From the NCBI RefSeq assembly GCF_900188255.1, contig NZ_FZNS01000001.1, forward strand, positions 434,001-498,000: a stretch of 64,000 nucleotides of DNA, read 5' to 3'. Both the position numbers and the translations under genes were made by a program. Positions 17,822 to 26,003 of this stretch are shown piece after piece. Under the pieces are notes generated by a model. That model was not told where the DNA came from. It saw nothing but the letters and a program-made list of their open reading frames with translations, and ran no database searches. Each line of letters opens with the position of its first letter. Positions within the stretch are counted from its first letter, which is position 1. This stretch comes from Hymenobacter mucosus (lineage in GTDB: Bacteria > Bacteroidota > Bacteroidia > Cytophagales > Hymenobacteraceae).

Positions 17822-18721
17822 ATGCCCGATTATCGTTTACGCGTGTTTCAGTCTGTAGCCCGGCACTCGAGCTTTACCAAGGCGGCCCAGGAGCTTTTTA
17901 TCACGCAGCCTGCCGTTACCAAACACGTCCGGGAGTTGGAGCGCACCTATGAGCAACGCCTGTTTGAGCGCCGTGGTAACCGCATCAGCCTTACCCCCGC
18001 CGGCCAAGCTCTTCTCACCCACGCCGACGCAGTAGCAACTCTAGACCAGCAATTAAGCGAAACCCTGCACGGCTTACGCAACGATGGTGGTGGACGCCTA
18101 CGCCTGGGAGCCAGCACGACCCTAGCCCAGTACATCATTCCGCGGCTGCTTCCTGGCTTTCAGGCCCGCTACTCCCACGTTACGTTGACCTTACTCAACG
18201 GCAACTCCGAACAGGTGGCAGAAGCGCTGCTGCGCGGACAGTTGGACCTGGGTTTTGTGGAAGGGCGCAGCAAAAGCCGCGACTTACACTACGAGTTACT
18301 ACTAGAGGATGAGCTAGTAGTAGTGCGCCAAGCCCGGACAGGTACCCCCGCGCCCATGCCATTAGCTGACGTGCTGCGCCACCCACTGGTGTTGCGCGAG
18401 CGAGGCTCGGGCACGCTAGAAGTTCTTGAGCATGCTCTGCGCGCCCACCAGCTCAAACTAAGCGACCTAGAGGTATCGTTTTACTTTAACAGTACGGAGG
18501 CTATTAAAACCTACCTGGAGGTAGCACCCGAAGCCGTAGGATTTGTGTCGCGGCAAGCCTTGCAAAAAGAAGTAGCGGCGGGTCTGCTGGAAATCGTGCC
18601 CGTTCCGGAGCTAATTCTGACTCGGCAGTTTGAGGCAGTTTGGCTGCAAGGAGAGCCTTTATCGGGAGCGGCCGACCGTTTCTTACAGTACGCCAAGCAT
18701 CAATACCGCACACTTAGGTAA
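17822..18721 (+). CDS. LysR family regulator (YeiE/CysB-like)
   Basis: A 299-residue regulator started at ATG 17822. The N-terminal winged HTH is clear (FQSVARHSSFTKAAQELFIT, QPAVTKHVRELE). The C-terminal effector domain follows (GRLRLGASTTLAQYIIPRLL, GQLDLGFVEG, FYFNSTEAIKTYLE, GVGFVSR-like VGFVSRQAL). It precedes a YeiH-family transporter on the same strand, as YeiE and YeiH do in enterobacteria, where the pair is linked to sulfite and related stress. A 24-base dyad at the yeiH start is a likely target. No own promoter could be read with confidence (TACCTTG at about 17810 is imperfect). Confidence 0.9.
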   Translation: MPDYRLRVFQSVARHSSFTKAAQELFITQPAVTKHVRELERTYEQRLFERRGNRISLTPAGQALLTHADAVATLDQQLSETLHGLRNDGGGRLRLGASTTLAQYIIPRLLPGFQARYSHVTLTLLNGNSEQVAEALLRGQLDLGFVEGRSKSRDLHYELLLEDELVVVRQARTGTPAPMPLADVLRHPLVLRERGSGTLEVLEHALRAHQLKLSDLEVSFYFNSTEAIKTYLEVAPEAVGFVSRQALQKEVAAGLLEIVPVPELILTRQFEAVWLQGEPLSGAADRFLQYAKHQYRTLR

Positions 18722-18826
18722 AACTGCTGGCTGGTCTAGGTGCTATTGAATAGATGAGTCAAAAATCCTGGCCCAACGAACTGACAGGCCGGGTAATCAC
18801 CCTAACCGCATAACTTCTGGTAATAG

Positions 18827-18850
18827 CAGATAACAATTATTGGTTATCTG
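18827..18850. promoter_or_regulatory. Dyad at the yeiH start, candidate LysR operator
   Basis: CAGATAAC (18827-18834) and GTTATCTG (18843-18850) are perfect inverted repeats with an 8-base spacer. The spacer plus flanking base holds a second small dyad, CAATTATTG. It ends 4 bases before the ATG at 18855. Its form fits a LysR-type site; binding here would affect yeiH directly. Confidence 0.55.
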
Positions 18851-18854
18851 GACG

Positions 18855-19916
18855 ATGGGCGCAGGTGTACTTTTGGGCACCCTATTTCATTCGCCCATCG
18901 TGAGTTCTACCAAGCTTCAAGCTTCTCAGGAAAAACTGCCTGCTAACGGTTTTCTACAGTGTTTTTACACTGCTCATTCTGTATTTGGCTACCCCATTAC
19001 GCTCCGGCAGGCTGTGTTCTTTGTCTTGCTGGGCTTCTGCCTTACCCCGTGGGTTTCGCCGCCCCTGGCTCTGGCCCTTGGGTTGGTATTGGCTCAAACG
19101 GTAGGCAACCCGTTCAGCAACTACACCCGCCGTCTTACGCAGCGGCTGTTGCAGTTTTCAGTAGTGGGACTGGGCTTCGGTATGAACGCGCATTCGGCGG
19201 TAGCGGCCGGTAAAGAAGGGCTGCTCTTCACGCTTGCCTCCATATTCGGCACGCTGGTGCTGGGCTATGGTGTAGGTAAGTGGCTGGGTCTGGGGCGCAC
19301 AGTCGTGCACTTAATTTCCTGCGGCACTGCCATCTGCGGCGGTTCGGCTATTGCGGCCGTGGGGCCAGTTTTGCGCGCCCAGGACACGGAAATGTCGGCG
19401 GCGCTAGGCACGGTGTTCGTGCTCAATGCCATTGCCTTGTTCATTTTCCCGCCTATTGGCTACGCCCTGCAACTAACACAAACACAATTTGGCTTGTGGT
19501 GCGCCATTGCCATTCATGATACCTCCTCGGTGGTGGGTGCCGCTACGGCCTACGGCCACCAGGCCCTCGAAGTAGCCACCACCGTGAAGCTAGCCCGTGC
19601 CCTCTGGATTGTACCAGTAGCGCTGGGCACCGCCGTACTTTTTCGGCAACGGGGAGTGAAGATACAGGTTCCTTACTTCATCGTTGGATTCGTGGGAGCT
19701 ATGTTGCTCAATACGTTTGTACGGGAGGTTCACTCGTTCGGGCCCCTACTCGTTGCTCTAGCCAAGGAAGGGCTTACCGTAACGCTTTTCTGCATAGGAA
19801 CAGGCTTATCAGCCACAGTGATAAAAGCGGTGGGAATCCGCCCCTACCTACTAGGTATGCTGCTCTGGGCGGCCGTTGCTACGGCCTCACTGTATATGAT
19901 TCGGCACGTTGTATGA
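18855..19916 (+). CDS. YeiH family membrane transporter (putative sulfate/sulfite exporter)
   Basis: A protein of about 354 residues with roughly ten membrane helices. Family signatures are FCLTPWVSPPLALALGLVLA, VVGLGFGMNAHSAV, LISCGTAICGGSAIAAVGPV and IHDTSSVVGAATAYGHQAL. YeiH proteins are annotated as putative sulfate exporters; substrate evidence is weak. The start is uncertain: a TTG at 18840 falls inside the dyad, the ATG at 18855 follows it directly, and a GTG at 18900 would also give a full transporter. The N-terminal 50 residues before ITLRQAVFF are longer than usual. The LysR gene upstream is the expected regulator, and a strong terminator follows at 20036. Confidence 0.85.
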   Translation: MGAGVLLGTLFHSPIVSSTKLQASQEKLPANGFLQCFYTAHSVFGYPITLRQAVFFVLLGFCLTPWVSPPLALALGLVLAQTVGNPFSNYTRRLTQRLLQFSVVGLGFGMNAHSAVAAGKEGLLFTLASIFGTLVLGYGVGKWLGLGRTVVHLISCGTAICGGSAIAAVGPVLRAQDTEMSAALGTVFVLNAIALFIFPPIGYALQLTQTQFGLWCAIAIHDTSSVVGAATAYGHQALEVATTVKLARALWIVPVALGTAVLFRQRGVKIQVPYFIVGFVGAMLLNTFVREVHSFGPLLVALAKEGLTVTLFCIGTGLSATVIKAVGIRPYLLGMLLWAAVATASLYMIRHVV

Positions 19917-20035
19917 CGTTTGTCTTTCTAACAGCCAAGTTTGTGTGTTTCCCGGGCCCTTGAGGGCATTCACTCGGCCTCTAACAGAATAGGTATCCAT
20001 GAGTTGCGTGCGCGGTTCTTTACGTCAACCACAAC

Positions 20036-20066
20036 AAAAAAGGCTGGTCAGTTGACCAGCCTTTTT
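20036..20066. terminator. Bidirectional terminator between yeiH and porX
   Basis: GGCTGGTCA and TGACCAGCC form a 9-base-pair stem with a 2-base loop, flanked by an A-run on the left and a T-run on the right. It can therefore end transcripts from both convergent genes. Confidence 0.85.
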
Positions 20067-20089
20067 CGTGCGAAGCTACGTTTTGGCTA

Positions 20090-21655
20090 CTACCCTTTCG
20101 GGCTCAGCACTACGTAAGGAATAATGCATTCCTCCAGCGAAATGCCGCCGTGCTGGAACGTGTCCTTGTAGTAGTTCACGTAGTAGTTGTAATTGTTGGG
20201 GTAGGCGAAGAAGTAGTCGCCCACAGTAAAGACGTAAGCGGTGCTCACGTTCTCGCGGGGTAGGAATACCCGCTCCGGCTTACGCACCGTAAACACGTCG
20301 CGCGAATCGTCGAAGCCCAAGTTTTTGCCGTGCTTATAGCGCAGGTTCGTGTTTGTATTCCGGTCGCCCACAATTTTGTACGGGCGCTTCACCCGAATTG
20401 TGCCGTGGTCGGTGGTGATGATAAGCTTGCCCTTGCGCTCGGCAATCTGCTGCAACATTTCATACAGCGGGGAGTGCAGGAACCAGGAACGGGTGATGCT
20501 ACGGTACGCCGACTCATCGGCGGCCAGTTCCCGAATCATGGCCATGTCGGTGCGGGCGTGGGAGAGCATGTCCACAAAGTTGTAGACAATGACGTTCAAC
20601 TTGAAGTTATTGTGCAAGTTGGCCATTTTGCCCAGCAGGTCTTTACCCGCTTGTAGGTTGGTTACCTTATTGTAGCTGTACTTGGCTTTCTGCCCGGCTT
20701 TCTGGAACATGATTTCCATGAACTCGGCCTCGTGCAGGTTTTTGCCTTCATCGTCGTCATCCCATACCCACAGGTTGGGGTACTTTTTCTGAATGTCGCC
20801 GGGCATCATGCCCGAGAAGATGGCGTTGCGGGCGTAGGCAGTAGTAGTCGGCAGAATACTGTAGTAAGTCTCCTCGGAGTCTACAGTAAACAACTCAGCA
20901 ATGATAGGCTCCAGTACCTTCCACTGGTCGTAGCGCAGGTTGTCGATGAGCACGAAGTAAACGGGCGTGTCGCCGGTGTCTTTCAGCATCGGAAACACTC
21001 GCTCCTTAAACAGCTGGTGCGACATTAGCGGGGCCTCTTCGTCGCCGTTTACCCAGTCCTCGTAGTTCTCCGTAATGAAGCGGCCGAAGTAGGTATTGGC
21101 TTCGTCTTTCTGCATGTTGAAGACGTCGGCCATGCTCTTGCCTTCCGTCTCGTTGATTTCCAGCTCCCAGTACACCAACTTTTTATACACTTCAGCCCAC
21201 TCCGAAGCCGTAAGGCGGTCGGAGAGTTGCATGCCCAGTTGGCGGAAGTCGCGCTGGTAGCCGGAATTGGTTTTTTCGGACACGAGGCGCTTGTTGTCCA
21301 GCACCTTCTTCACCGCCAACAAAATCTGGTTGGGGTTAACGGGCTTGATGAGGTAGTCGGCAATTTTAGAGCCGATGGCTTCCTCCATGATGTGCTCTTC
21401 CTCGCTCTTGGTAATCATGACCACAGGCACGGTAGGCCGGATGGTTTTGATTTCGGTGAGGGTTTCGAGGCCCGTAAGGCCGGGCATATTTTCATCCAGA
21501 AACACGATGTCGTACGTCTGCTCCTGAATCTGCTCAATAGCATCGGCGCCAGAGTTAACGCCCGTCACGTCGTAGCCTTTGTCTTTGAGGAAGAGAATGT
21601 GTGGTTTCAGGAGGTCGATTTCGTCGTCGGCCCAGAGGATGCTGTATTGTTGCAT
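20090..21655 (-). CDS. porX: PorX-type response regulator with PglZ/alkaline phosphatase domain
   Basis: A 521-residue protein started at ATG 21655 (MQQYSILWADDEIDLL). The receiver domain occupies residues 1-120 with the acidic pocket ADDE, the phosphoacceptor Asp in VFLDENMPG (about 53), the Thr/Ser MITKSEEE and the Lys in YLIKPVNP. A helical linker (about 130-200) leads to a PglZ-type alkaline phosphatase superfamily domain with FVLIDNLRYDQW (about 237), SILPTTTAYARNAIFSG and TTDHGTIRVKRP (about 413). PorX with PorY controls type 9 secretion genes in Porphyromonas, and its phosphatase domain hydrolyses oligonucleotide signals. It is divergent from the HD gene. Its usual neighbours tsaE and ald lie about 10 kb away here. 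Confidence 0.93.
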   Translation of the reverse strand: MQQYSILWADDEIDLLKPHILFLKDKGYDVTGVNSGADAIEQIQEQTYDIVFLDENMPGLTGLETLTEIKTIRPTVPVVMITKSEEEHIMEEAIGSKIADYLIKPVNPNQILLAVKKVLDNKRLVSEKTNSGYQRDFRQLGMQLSDRLTASEWAEVYKKLVYWELEINETEGKSMADVFNMQKDEANTYFGRFITENYEDWVNGDEEAPLMSHQLFKERVFPMLKDTGDTPVYFVLIDNLRYDQWKVLEPIIAELFTVDSEETYYSILPTTTAYARNAIFSGMMPGDIQKKYPNLWVWDDDDEGKNLHEAEFMEIMFQKAGQKAKYSYNKVTNLQAGKDLLGKMANLHNNFKLNVIVYNFVDMLSHARTDMAMIRELAADESAYRSITRSWFLHSPLYEMLQQIAERKGKLIITTDHGTIRVKRPYKIVGDRNTNTNLRYKHGKNLGFDDSRDVFTVRKPERVFLPRENVSTAYVFTVGDYFFAYPNNYNYYVNYYKDTFQHGGISLEECIIPYVVLSPKG

Positions 21656-21991
21656 GGATGGGGAATGTGAGATGGTACCCGGCACATAGGCGCTGGGCGT
21701 CATGAAACGAGCTTTATCAGTTGTGCCCGCCGCTGATAGACTCCAGAGAGCCCAAACAGCTTAAACAGGTTGCAACTAAAGTTTCGTAAGTAGCTTTACT
21801 CCCAATCCCAGGTTTTTGGTTTAAAAATTCTTGTTCCCCTATACTCGGGGCAGCAACTCGGCGGTAAAGTAGCCGAAAATTGTTGAGTGTTGCGTGGAGC
21901 GCACGTTTGGGGCTCCTACGCAAGAAGATAAACCACGCTCCTCCGAATACGTTCACCGATGCGCAGAGCGTAAGCTCGGCGCTACCCTCCT
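21656..21991. other. 336-base divergent intergenic region, porX / HD gene
   Basis: It must hold the promoters of porX (leftward) and the HD phosphohydrolase (rightward), but I see no TAnnTTTG match on either strand. A hairpin (GCGTGGAGC at 21892-21900 with GCTCCTACGC at 21912-21921, one bulge) lies about 70 bases before the HD start. Short open frames inside have no sense. Confidence 0.45.
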
Positions 21992-23221
21992 ATGAACAAA
22001 AAGAAAATCTTCAACGACCCGGTGTACGGCTTCGTCACGATTCCCACCGAGCTGTTGTTCGACCTGATTGAGCACTCCTATTTTCAGCGCCTACGCCGCA
22101 TTCAGCAGCTTGGACTCACCTTATTTGTGTACCCTGGGGCCCTGCATACGCGCTTTCACCACGCCCTGGGCGCCATGCACCTGATGACCCTGGCCCTGCG
22201 CACGCTCAAAGACAAGGGCATCAAAATTTCGGCAAAGGAAGGCGAGGCCGCTATGGCCGCCATTCTCCTGCACGATATTGGCCATGGCCCCCTCTCCCAC
22301 GCCCTAGAGCGCAGCATCTTCCACGAGGTGCACCACGAAGAACTAAGTTTGCACCTGATGCGCAAGCTCAATGCCGAGCACCATGGCGCTCTTGATCTGG
22401 CCATTCAGATTTTTGAGGGAACCTATACGCGGCCTTTTTTCCACCAACTGGTCAGCAGCCAGCTGGACATGGACCGCCTCGACTACCTCAACCGCGACTC
22501 GTTTTACACCGGCGTGCAGGAAGGCCGCCCCGGCGCCGACCGCCTTATTAAGATGCTGACGGTAGTGGACGAGAGGCTGGTGCTGGAGGAAAAGGCCGTA
22601 TACAGCATCGAGAATTTCCTGGTAAGCCGCCGCCTGATGTACTGGCAGGTGTACCTGCACAAAACCGTAACTAGCGCCGAGCAGATGGTTATCCGGATAA
22701 TGCAGCGGGCCCGCGACTTGGTGCGGGCGGGGCACCACGTACCAGCTTCCCCGGCCCTGCACTTCTTTCTTTCCCGCACCGTCACGCAGAAAGAGTTTGA
22801 GCAGGACGACCAAATCCTGCGCCGCTTCACTCGCCTCGACGATACGGATGTGTGGAGCGCCGTGAAGCTCTGGGCCGACCACCCCGACAAGGTACTAAAC
22901 TACCTAGCACAAAGCCTATTAGACCGCCATCTGTTCAAAATCACGTTGCAAACGGAGCCTTTCGATGAAGAGTTCAAGCTGGGCATTGTGGAGCTGATTG
23001 CCGACCATTTTCGTTTGTCGTCAGAAGATGCGGCGCAGCTCATGCTCACCGGTCGCATCAGCAACAATGCCTACGACGCGGGCGGGCAAGACTCTATTGA
23101 TGTGCTGACCAAGCGGGGCCGGGTGGTAAATGTGGCTGAGGCATCCGACCTGCCCAACATAAAAGCCCTAAGCCAACGCGTTGAAAAGCATTACATCTGC
23201 TACCCAAAGGAGATCCTCTAA
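21992..23221 (+). CDS. HD domain phosphohydrolase
   Basis: A 409-residue protein of the HD superfamily. The metal ligands are visible: H in THFRHHALGAMHL-like TRFHHALGAMH (about residue 53), the HD pair in ILLHDIGHGPLSHALE (about 92) and the later Asp in DMDRLDYLNRDSFYTG (about 155). Relatives hydrolyse nucleoside triphosphates or other phosphate esters; the substrate is not known for this branch. It precedes lpxD by 112 bases in the same direction, an order I recall from other Bacteroidota. It could be co-regulated with lipid A synthesis, but that is inference. Confidence 0.88.
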   Translation: MNKKKIFNDPVYGFVTIPTELLFDLIEHSYFQRLRRIQQLGLTLFVYPGALHTRFHHALGAMHLMTLALRTLKDKGIKISAKEGEAAMAAILLHDIGHGPLSHALERSIFHEVHHEELSLHLMRKLNAEHHGALDLAIQIFEGTYTRPFFHQLVSSQLDMDRLDYLNRDSFYTGVQEGRPGADRLIKMLTVVDERLVLEEKAVYSIENFLVSRRLMYWQVYLHKTVTSAEQMVIRIMQRARDLVRAGHHVPASPALHFFLSRTVTQKEFEQDDQILRRFTRLDDTDVWSAVKLWADHPDKVLNYLAQSLLDRHLFKITLQTEPFDEEFKLGIVELIADHFRLSSEDAAQLMLTGRISNNAYDAGGQDSIDVLTKRGRVVNVAEASDLPNIKALSQRVEKHYICYPKEIL

Positions 23222-23321
23222 ACCGTTGTTAATAGCTGACAGCTAGACACTAGCCTGATTTTTCTACTCAGGGCGCTGCATGCCGCCTACTCAGCACCAA
23301 GTACCAACCCCTAATTTTCTC

Positions 23322-23329
23322 TACTTTTG
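23322..23329 (+). promoter_or_regulatory. -7 element TACTTTTG before lpxD
   Basis: The match to TAnnTTTG is exact. It ends 4 bases before the lpxD ATG, so transcription from it would begin at or next to the start codon, making a leaderless mRNA. Confidence 0.5.
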
Positions 23330-23333
23330 CCCG

Positions 23334-24374
23334 ATGGAATTTACCGTAGGCCAGATAGCAGAAGTACTGCACGGAGCAGTAGAAGGAGACGCCACCCAGC
23401 GCATCGACCGGCTGGCGAAAATTGAAGAGGCCCAAGCAGGCTCCCTCTCCTTTTTGGCAAACCTGAAATACGAACACCATTTGTACAGTACGGGCGCCTC
23501 GGCCGTCATTGTAAGCCGCACGCTAGAGCTGAAGCAGCCCGTTGCCACGGCCCTCATCCGGGTCGATGACCCCTACTCCAGCTTCACCACGCTACTGGAA
23601 TTCTACCAGCAGGCCACGCGTACCGGCAAGCGCGGCGTAGAGGAACCCGCTTATATGGGCACTACCTCCCGCATTGGCGAAAACCACTACCGCGGGGCCT
23701 TTTCCTACATTGGCGAGAACTGCGAAATAGGGCAAGACGTCGTCATTTTTCCCCACGTGTTCATCGGCGACCGAGTGAAGATTGGGGATGGCACCATTTT
23801 ATACGCCGGCGCAAAAATCTATGCCGAGACCGTTATTGGGAGCCGCTGCACTATTCACGCCGGGGCCGTGATTGGCTCCGATGGCTTTGGTTTTGCGCCC
23901 CAGCCCGATGGCTCTTACCGCACTATTCCGCAAATTGGCAACGTGGTGCTGGAAGATAATGTGAGCGTCGGGGCCAACGCGACCATCGACTGCGCTACCA
24001 TGGGCTCCACTATTATTCGGGAGGGTGCCAAGGTGGATAACCTCGTGCAGATAGCTCATAATGTGGAGATTGGCCGACACACCGTAGTAGCGTCCCAGAG
24101 CGGCATTTCTGGCTCCACCAAAATTGGTGATTTCTGCGTGCTGGCTGGTCAAACCGGTATTGCGGGCCACTTAAACCTGGCCAACCGCACCACAGTCACT
24201 GCCCAGTCGGGCGTGGGCAAGTCCATTAAGCACGAAGGCGTACTGCTGCAAGGCTCGCCCGCCTTCAACCTGCGCGACAGTTTACGGTCCAACGCCATTT
24301 TTCGTCACCTTCCCGACCTGGAGCGCCGCCTAACTCAACTAGAACGCACCTCGCAGACGCCAGAAAAGTCCTAG
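23334..24374 (+). CDS. lpxD: UDP-3-O-acyl-glucosamine N-acyltransferase LpxD
   Basis: A 346-residue enzyme. The start is ATG 23334 (MEFTVGQIAEVL), the family's usual beginning; an ATG 54 bases upstream adds unrelated residues. The N-terminal uridine-binding domain (AGSLSFLANLKYEHHLYSTG) is followed by a left-handed beta-helix of hexapeptide repeats (about residues 105-290). The catalytic histidine lies in NLVQIAHNVEIGRHTV. LpxD adds the third acyl chain in lipid A synthesis using acyl-ACP. lpxC-fabZ and lpxA follow in the same direction. Confidence 0.95.
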   Translation: MEFTVGQIAEVLHGAVEGDATQRIDRLAKIEEAQAGSLSFLANLKYEHHLYSTGASAVIVSRTLELKQPVATALIRVDDPYSSFTTLLEFYQQATRTGKRGVEEPAYMGTTSRIGENHYRGAFSYIGENCEIGQDVVIFPHVFIGDRVKIGDGTILYAGAKIYAETVIGSRCTIHAGAVIGSDGFGFAPQPDGSYRTIPQIGNVVLEDNVSVGANATIDCATMGSTIIREGAKVDNLVQIAHNVEIGRHTVVASQSGISGSTKIGDFCVLAGQTGIAGHLNLANRTTVTAQSGVGKSIKHEGVLLQGSPAFNLRDSLRSNAIFRHLPDLERRLTQLERTSQTPEKS

Positions 24375-24397
24375 CTTTGTGACCAAGACGTTTGAAG

Positions 24398-24457
24398 GCA
24401 GAAGCTGGAAGCTAGAAGGCAACCGTATAACTTCTGGCTTCCAGCTTCTGCTTTTTT
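24398..24457 (+). terminator. 15-base-pair hairpin with T-run between lpxD and lpxC-fabZ
   Basis: The arms 24398-24412 and 24437-24451 are perfectly complementary, an inner 5-base stem continues it, and TTTTTT follows. It has full intrinsic terminator form although it lies inside the lpx gene run, so it may act as an attenuator. The bases after it (24470-24508) repeat AGCTTCT-like units. Confidence 0.7.
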
Positions 24458-24511
24458 ACTTCTCTTCGCCGCAACTTCTAGCTCCTAGCTTCTGGCTTCT
24501 AGCTTCTTTAG

Positions 24512-25906
24512 ATGAACGATAAGCAACACACCATCAAGGCCCCCGTCACCGTGAGTGGCATTGGTCTTCACACGGGCGCACAGGCTACCATGACGTTCTG
24601 CCCGGCCCCCATCAACCACGGCTACAAGTTCCAGCGCGTGGATTTGCCCGGCCAGCCCATTGTGGATGCCGACGTGGATAATGTGGTAGATCTCTCCCGT
24701 GGCACCACCATTGAGCAGAACGGAGCCCGTGTCAACACGGTGGAGCACACGCTGGCTGCTTTAGTAGGCTTGCAGATCGATAACGTGCTGATTCAGTTGG
24801 ATGGCCCCGAGCCGCCCATTATGGATGGCAGCAGCTACGAGTTCATCAAACCCCTGCACGAGGTAGGCCTTGAGGAGCAGAATGCCCTGCGCAACTACTT
24901 CGAGATTCCCGACGAAATTCGGTACGTGGACAACGCCCGGGCGGTAGAAATTGCCGGCCTGCCGCTGAATAACTACCGCCTCACGGTGATGGTGGACTAT
25001 AATTCCCCCGTTCTGGGCTCCCAGCACGCTTCACTCACCGATATTTCTCAGTTTGAAAGCGAAATTGCCTCGTCGCGCACGTTTTGCTTTTTGCACGAAC
25101 TCGAAGCGCTCTACAAACAAAACCTCATCAAAGGCGGCGACCTTAGCAATGCCATTGTGGTAGTAGACCGCGTGGTAAGCGAGGAAGAGCTAAGCGACCT
25201 GGCCGAAATGCTGGGCAAGCCGAAAGTGGCGGTTAAGAAAGAGGGCATCCTTAACAACGTGGACCTACGCCACAAGAACGAGCCCGCGCGCCACAAACTC
25301 CTGGACCTGGTGGGTGACTTGGCGCTGGTAGGCCGCCCCTTGAAAGGGCAGATTCTGGCCGCCCGGCCGGGCCACGCCGCCAACGTTGCCTTTGCCAAGC
25401 GCATCAAGAAAAAGATGCAGGAGGCCGATAGCAGCCCCATTCCTACCTACGACCCCTCGCGGCCGCCGGTAATGGACATCAACCAGATTGCGGCCACGCT
25501 GCCTCACCGCTACCCCTTCCTGCTCATCGACAAAATTATTCACTTAGATGCCAATACGGTGTCGGGCGTGAAGAACGTGACGATGAACGAGCCGTTTTTT
25601 CAGGGCCACTTCCCCGGCAACCCCGTGATGCCGGGCGTGCTGCAAATTGAAGCCATGGCGCAAACTGGCGGCATTCTTGTACTGAACACCGTGCCCGATC
25701 CCGAGAACTACTGGACGTACTTCATGGGAATTGAAAACTGCCGCTTCCGTCGCATGGTAAAACCCGGCGACACGATCATCTTCAAGTGCGAACTGCTGGC
25801 TCCTATTAAGCGTGGCATTGCCAAAATGGGCGGCAAAGCCTATGTCAACGGCAAAGTGGTAATGGAGGCCGAAATGTCCGCTAGCATTGTTCGAAAGGAT
25901 AATTAA
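24512..25906 (+). CDS. lpxC-fabZ: Bifunctional LpxC deacetylase / FabZ dehydratase
   Basis: A 464-residue fusion typical of Bacteroidota. Residues 1-305 are LpxC, the zinc deacetylase that commits the pathway to lipid A: zinc ligands appear in VEHTLAALVG (His) and ARHKLLDLVGDL (His and Asp), and RPGHAANVAF holds the late conserved His. Residues about 325-464 are FabZ, the 3-hydroxyacyl-ACP dehydratase, with LPHRYPFLLIDKI and the active-site stretch GHFPGNPVMPGVLQIEAMAQ (His about 365). The fusion couples the use of hydroxyacyl-ACP for lipid A and for fatty acids. Confidence 0.96.
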   Translation: MNDKQHTIKAPVTVSGIGLHTGAQATMTFCPAPINHGYKFQRVDLPGQPIVDADVDNVVDLSRGTTIEQNGARVNTVEHTLAALVGLQIDNVLIQLDGPEPPIMDGSSYEFIKPLHEVGLEEQNALRNYFEIPDEIRYVDNARAVEIAGLPLNNYRLTVMVDYNSPVLGSQHASLTDISQFESEIASSRTFCFLHELEALYKQNLIKGGDLSNAIVVVDRVVSEEELSDLAEMLGKPKVAVKKEGILNNVDLRHKNEPARHKLLDLVGDLALVGRPLKGQILAARPGHAANVAFAKRIKKKMQEADSSPIPTYDPSRPPVMDINQIAATLPHRYPFLLIDKIIHLDANTVSGVKNVTMNEPFFQGHFPGNPVMPGVLQIEAMAQTGGILVLNTVPDPENYWTYFMGIENCRFRRMVKPGDTIIFKCELLAPIKRGIAKMGGKAYVNGKVVMEAEMSASIVRKDN

Positions 25907-25928
25907 AAATTAAGGCTGAAGACTTCCG

Positions 25929-25971
25929 GATGGCTTATGCCGTTTTTACGGAGCCATCTGCTTCACTTTTT
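25929..25971 (+). terminator. Hairpin before lpxA
   Basis: GATGGCT (25929-25935) pairs with AGCCATC (25952-25958), with an inner CCG/CGG pair, followed by a T-rich stretch. It lies between lpxC-fabZ and lpxA and may be a weak terminator or attenuator. Confidence 0.5.
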
Positions 25972-26003
25972 AGTTTTTGATTCCCCATTTTCAATTGAAA
26001 GGA

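Noticed and set aside
18840..18854. TTG start for yeiH
   Set aside because: It falls in the middle of the 24-base dyad, and the first residues do not match the family.
21717..21956. Small minus-strand frame in the porX/HD spacer
   Set aside because: 79 codons with no family likeness and a start that would collide with the HD gene's control region.
23280..23333. Upstream ATG for lpxD
   Set aside because: It adds 18 residues not seen in LpxD and lies before the -7 box.
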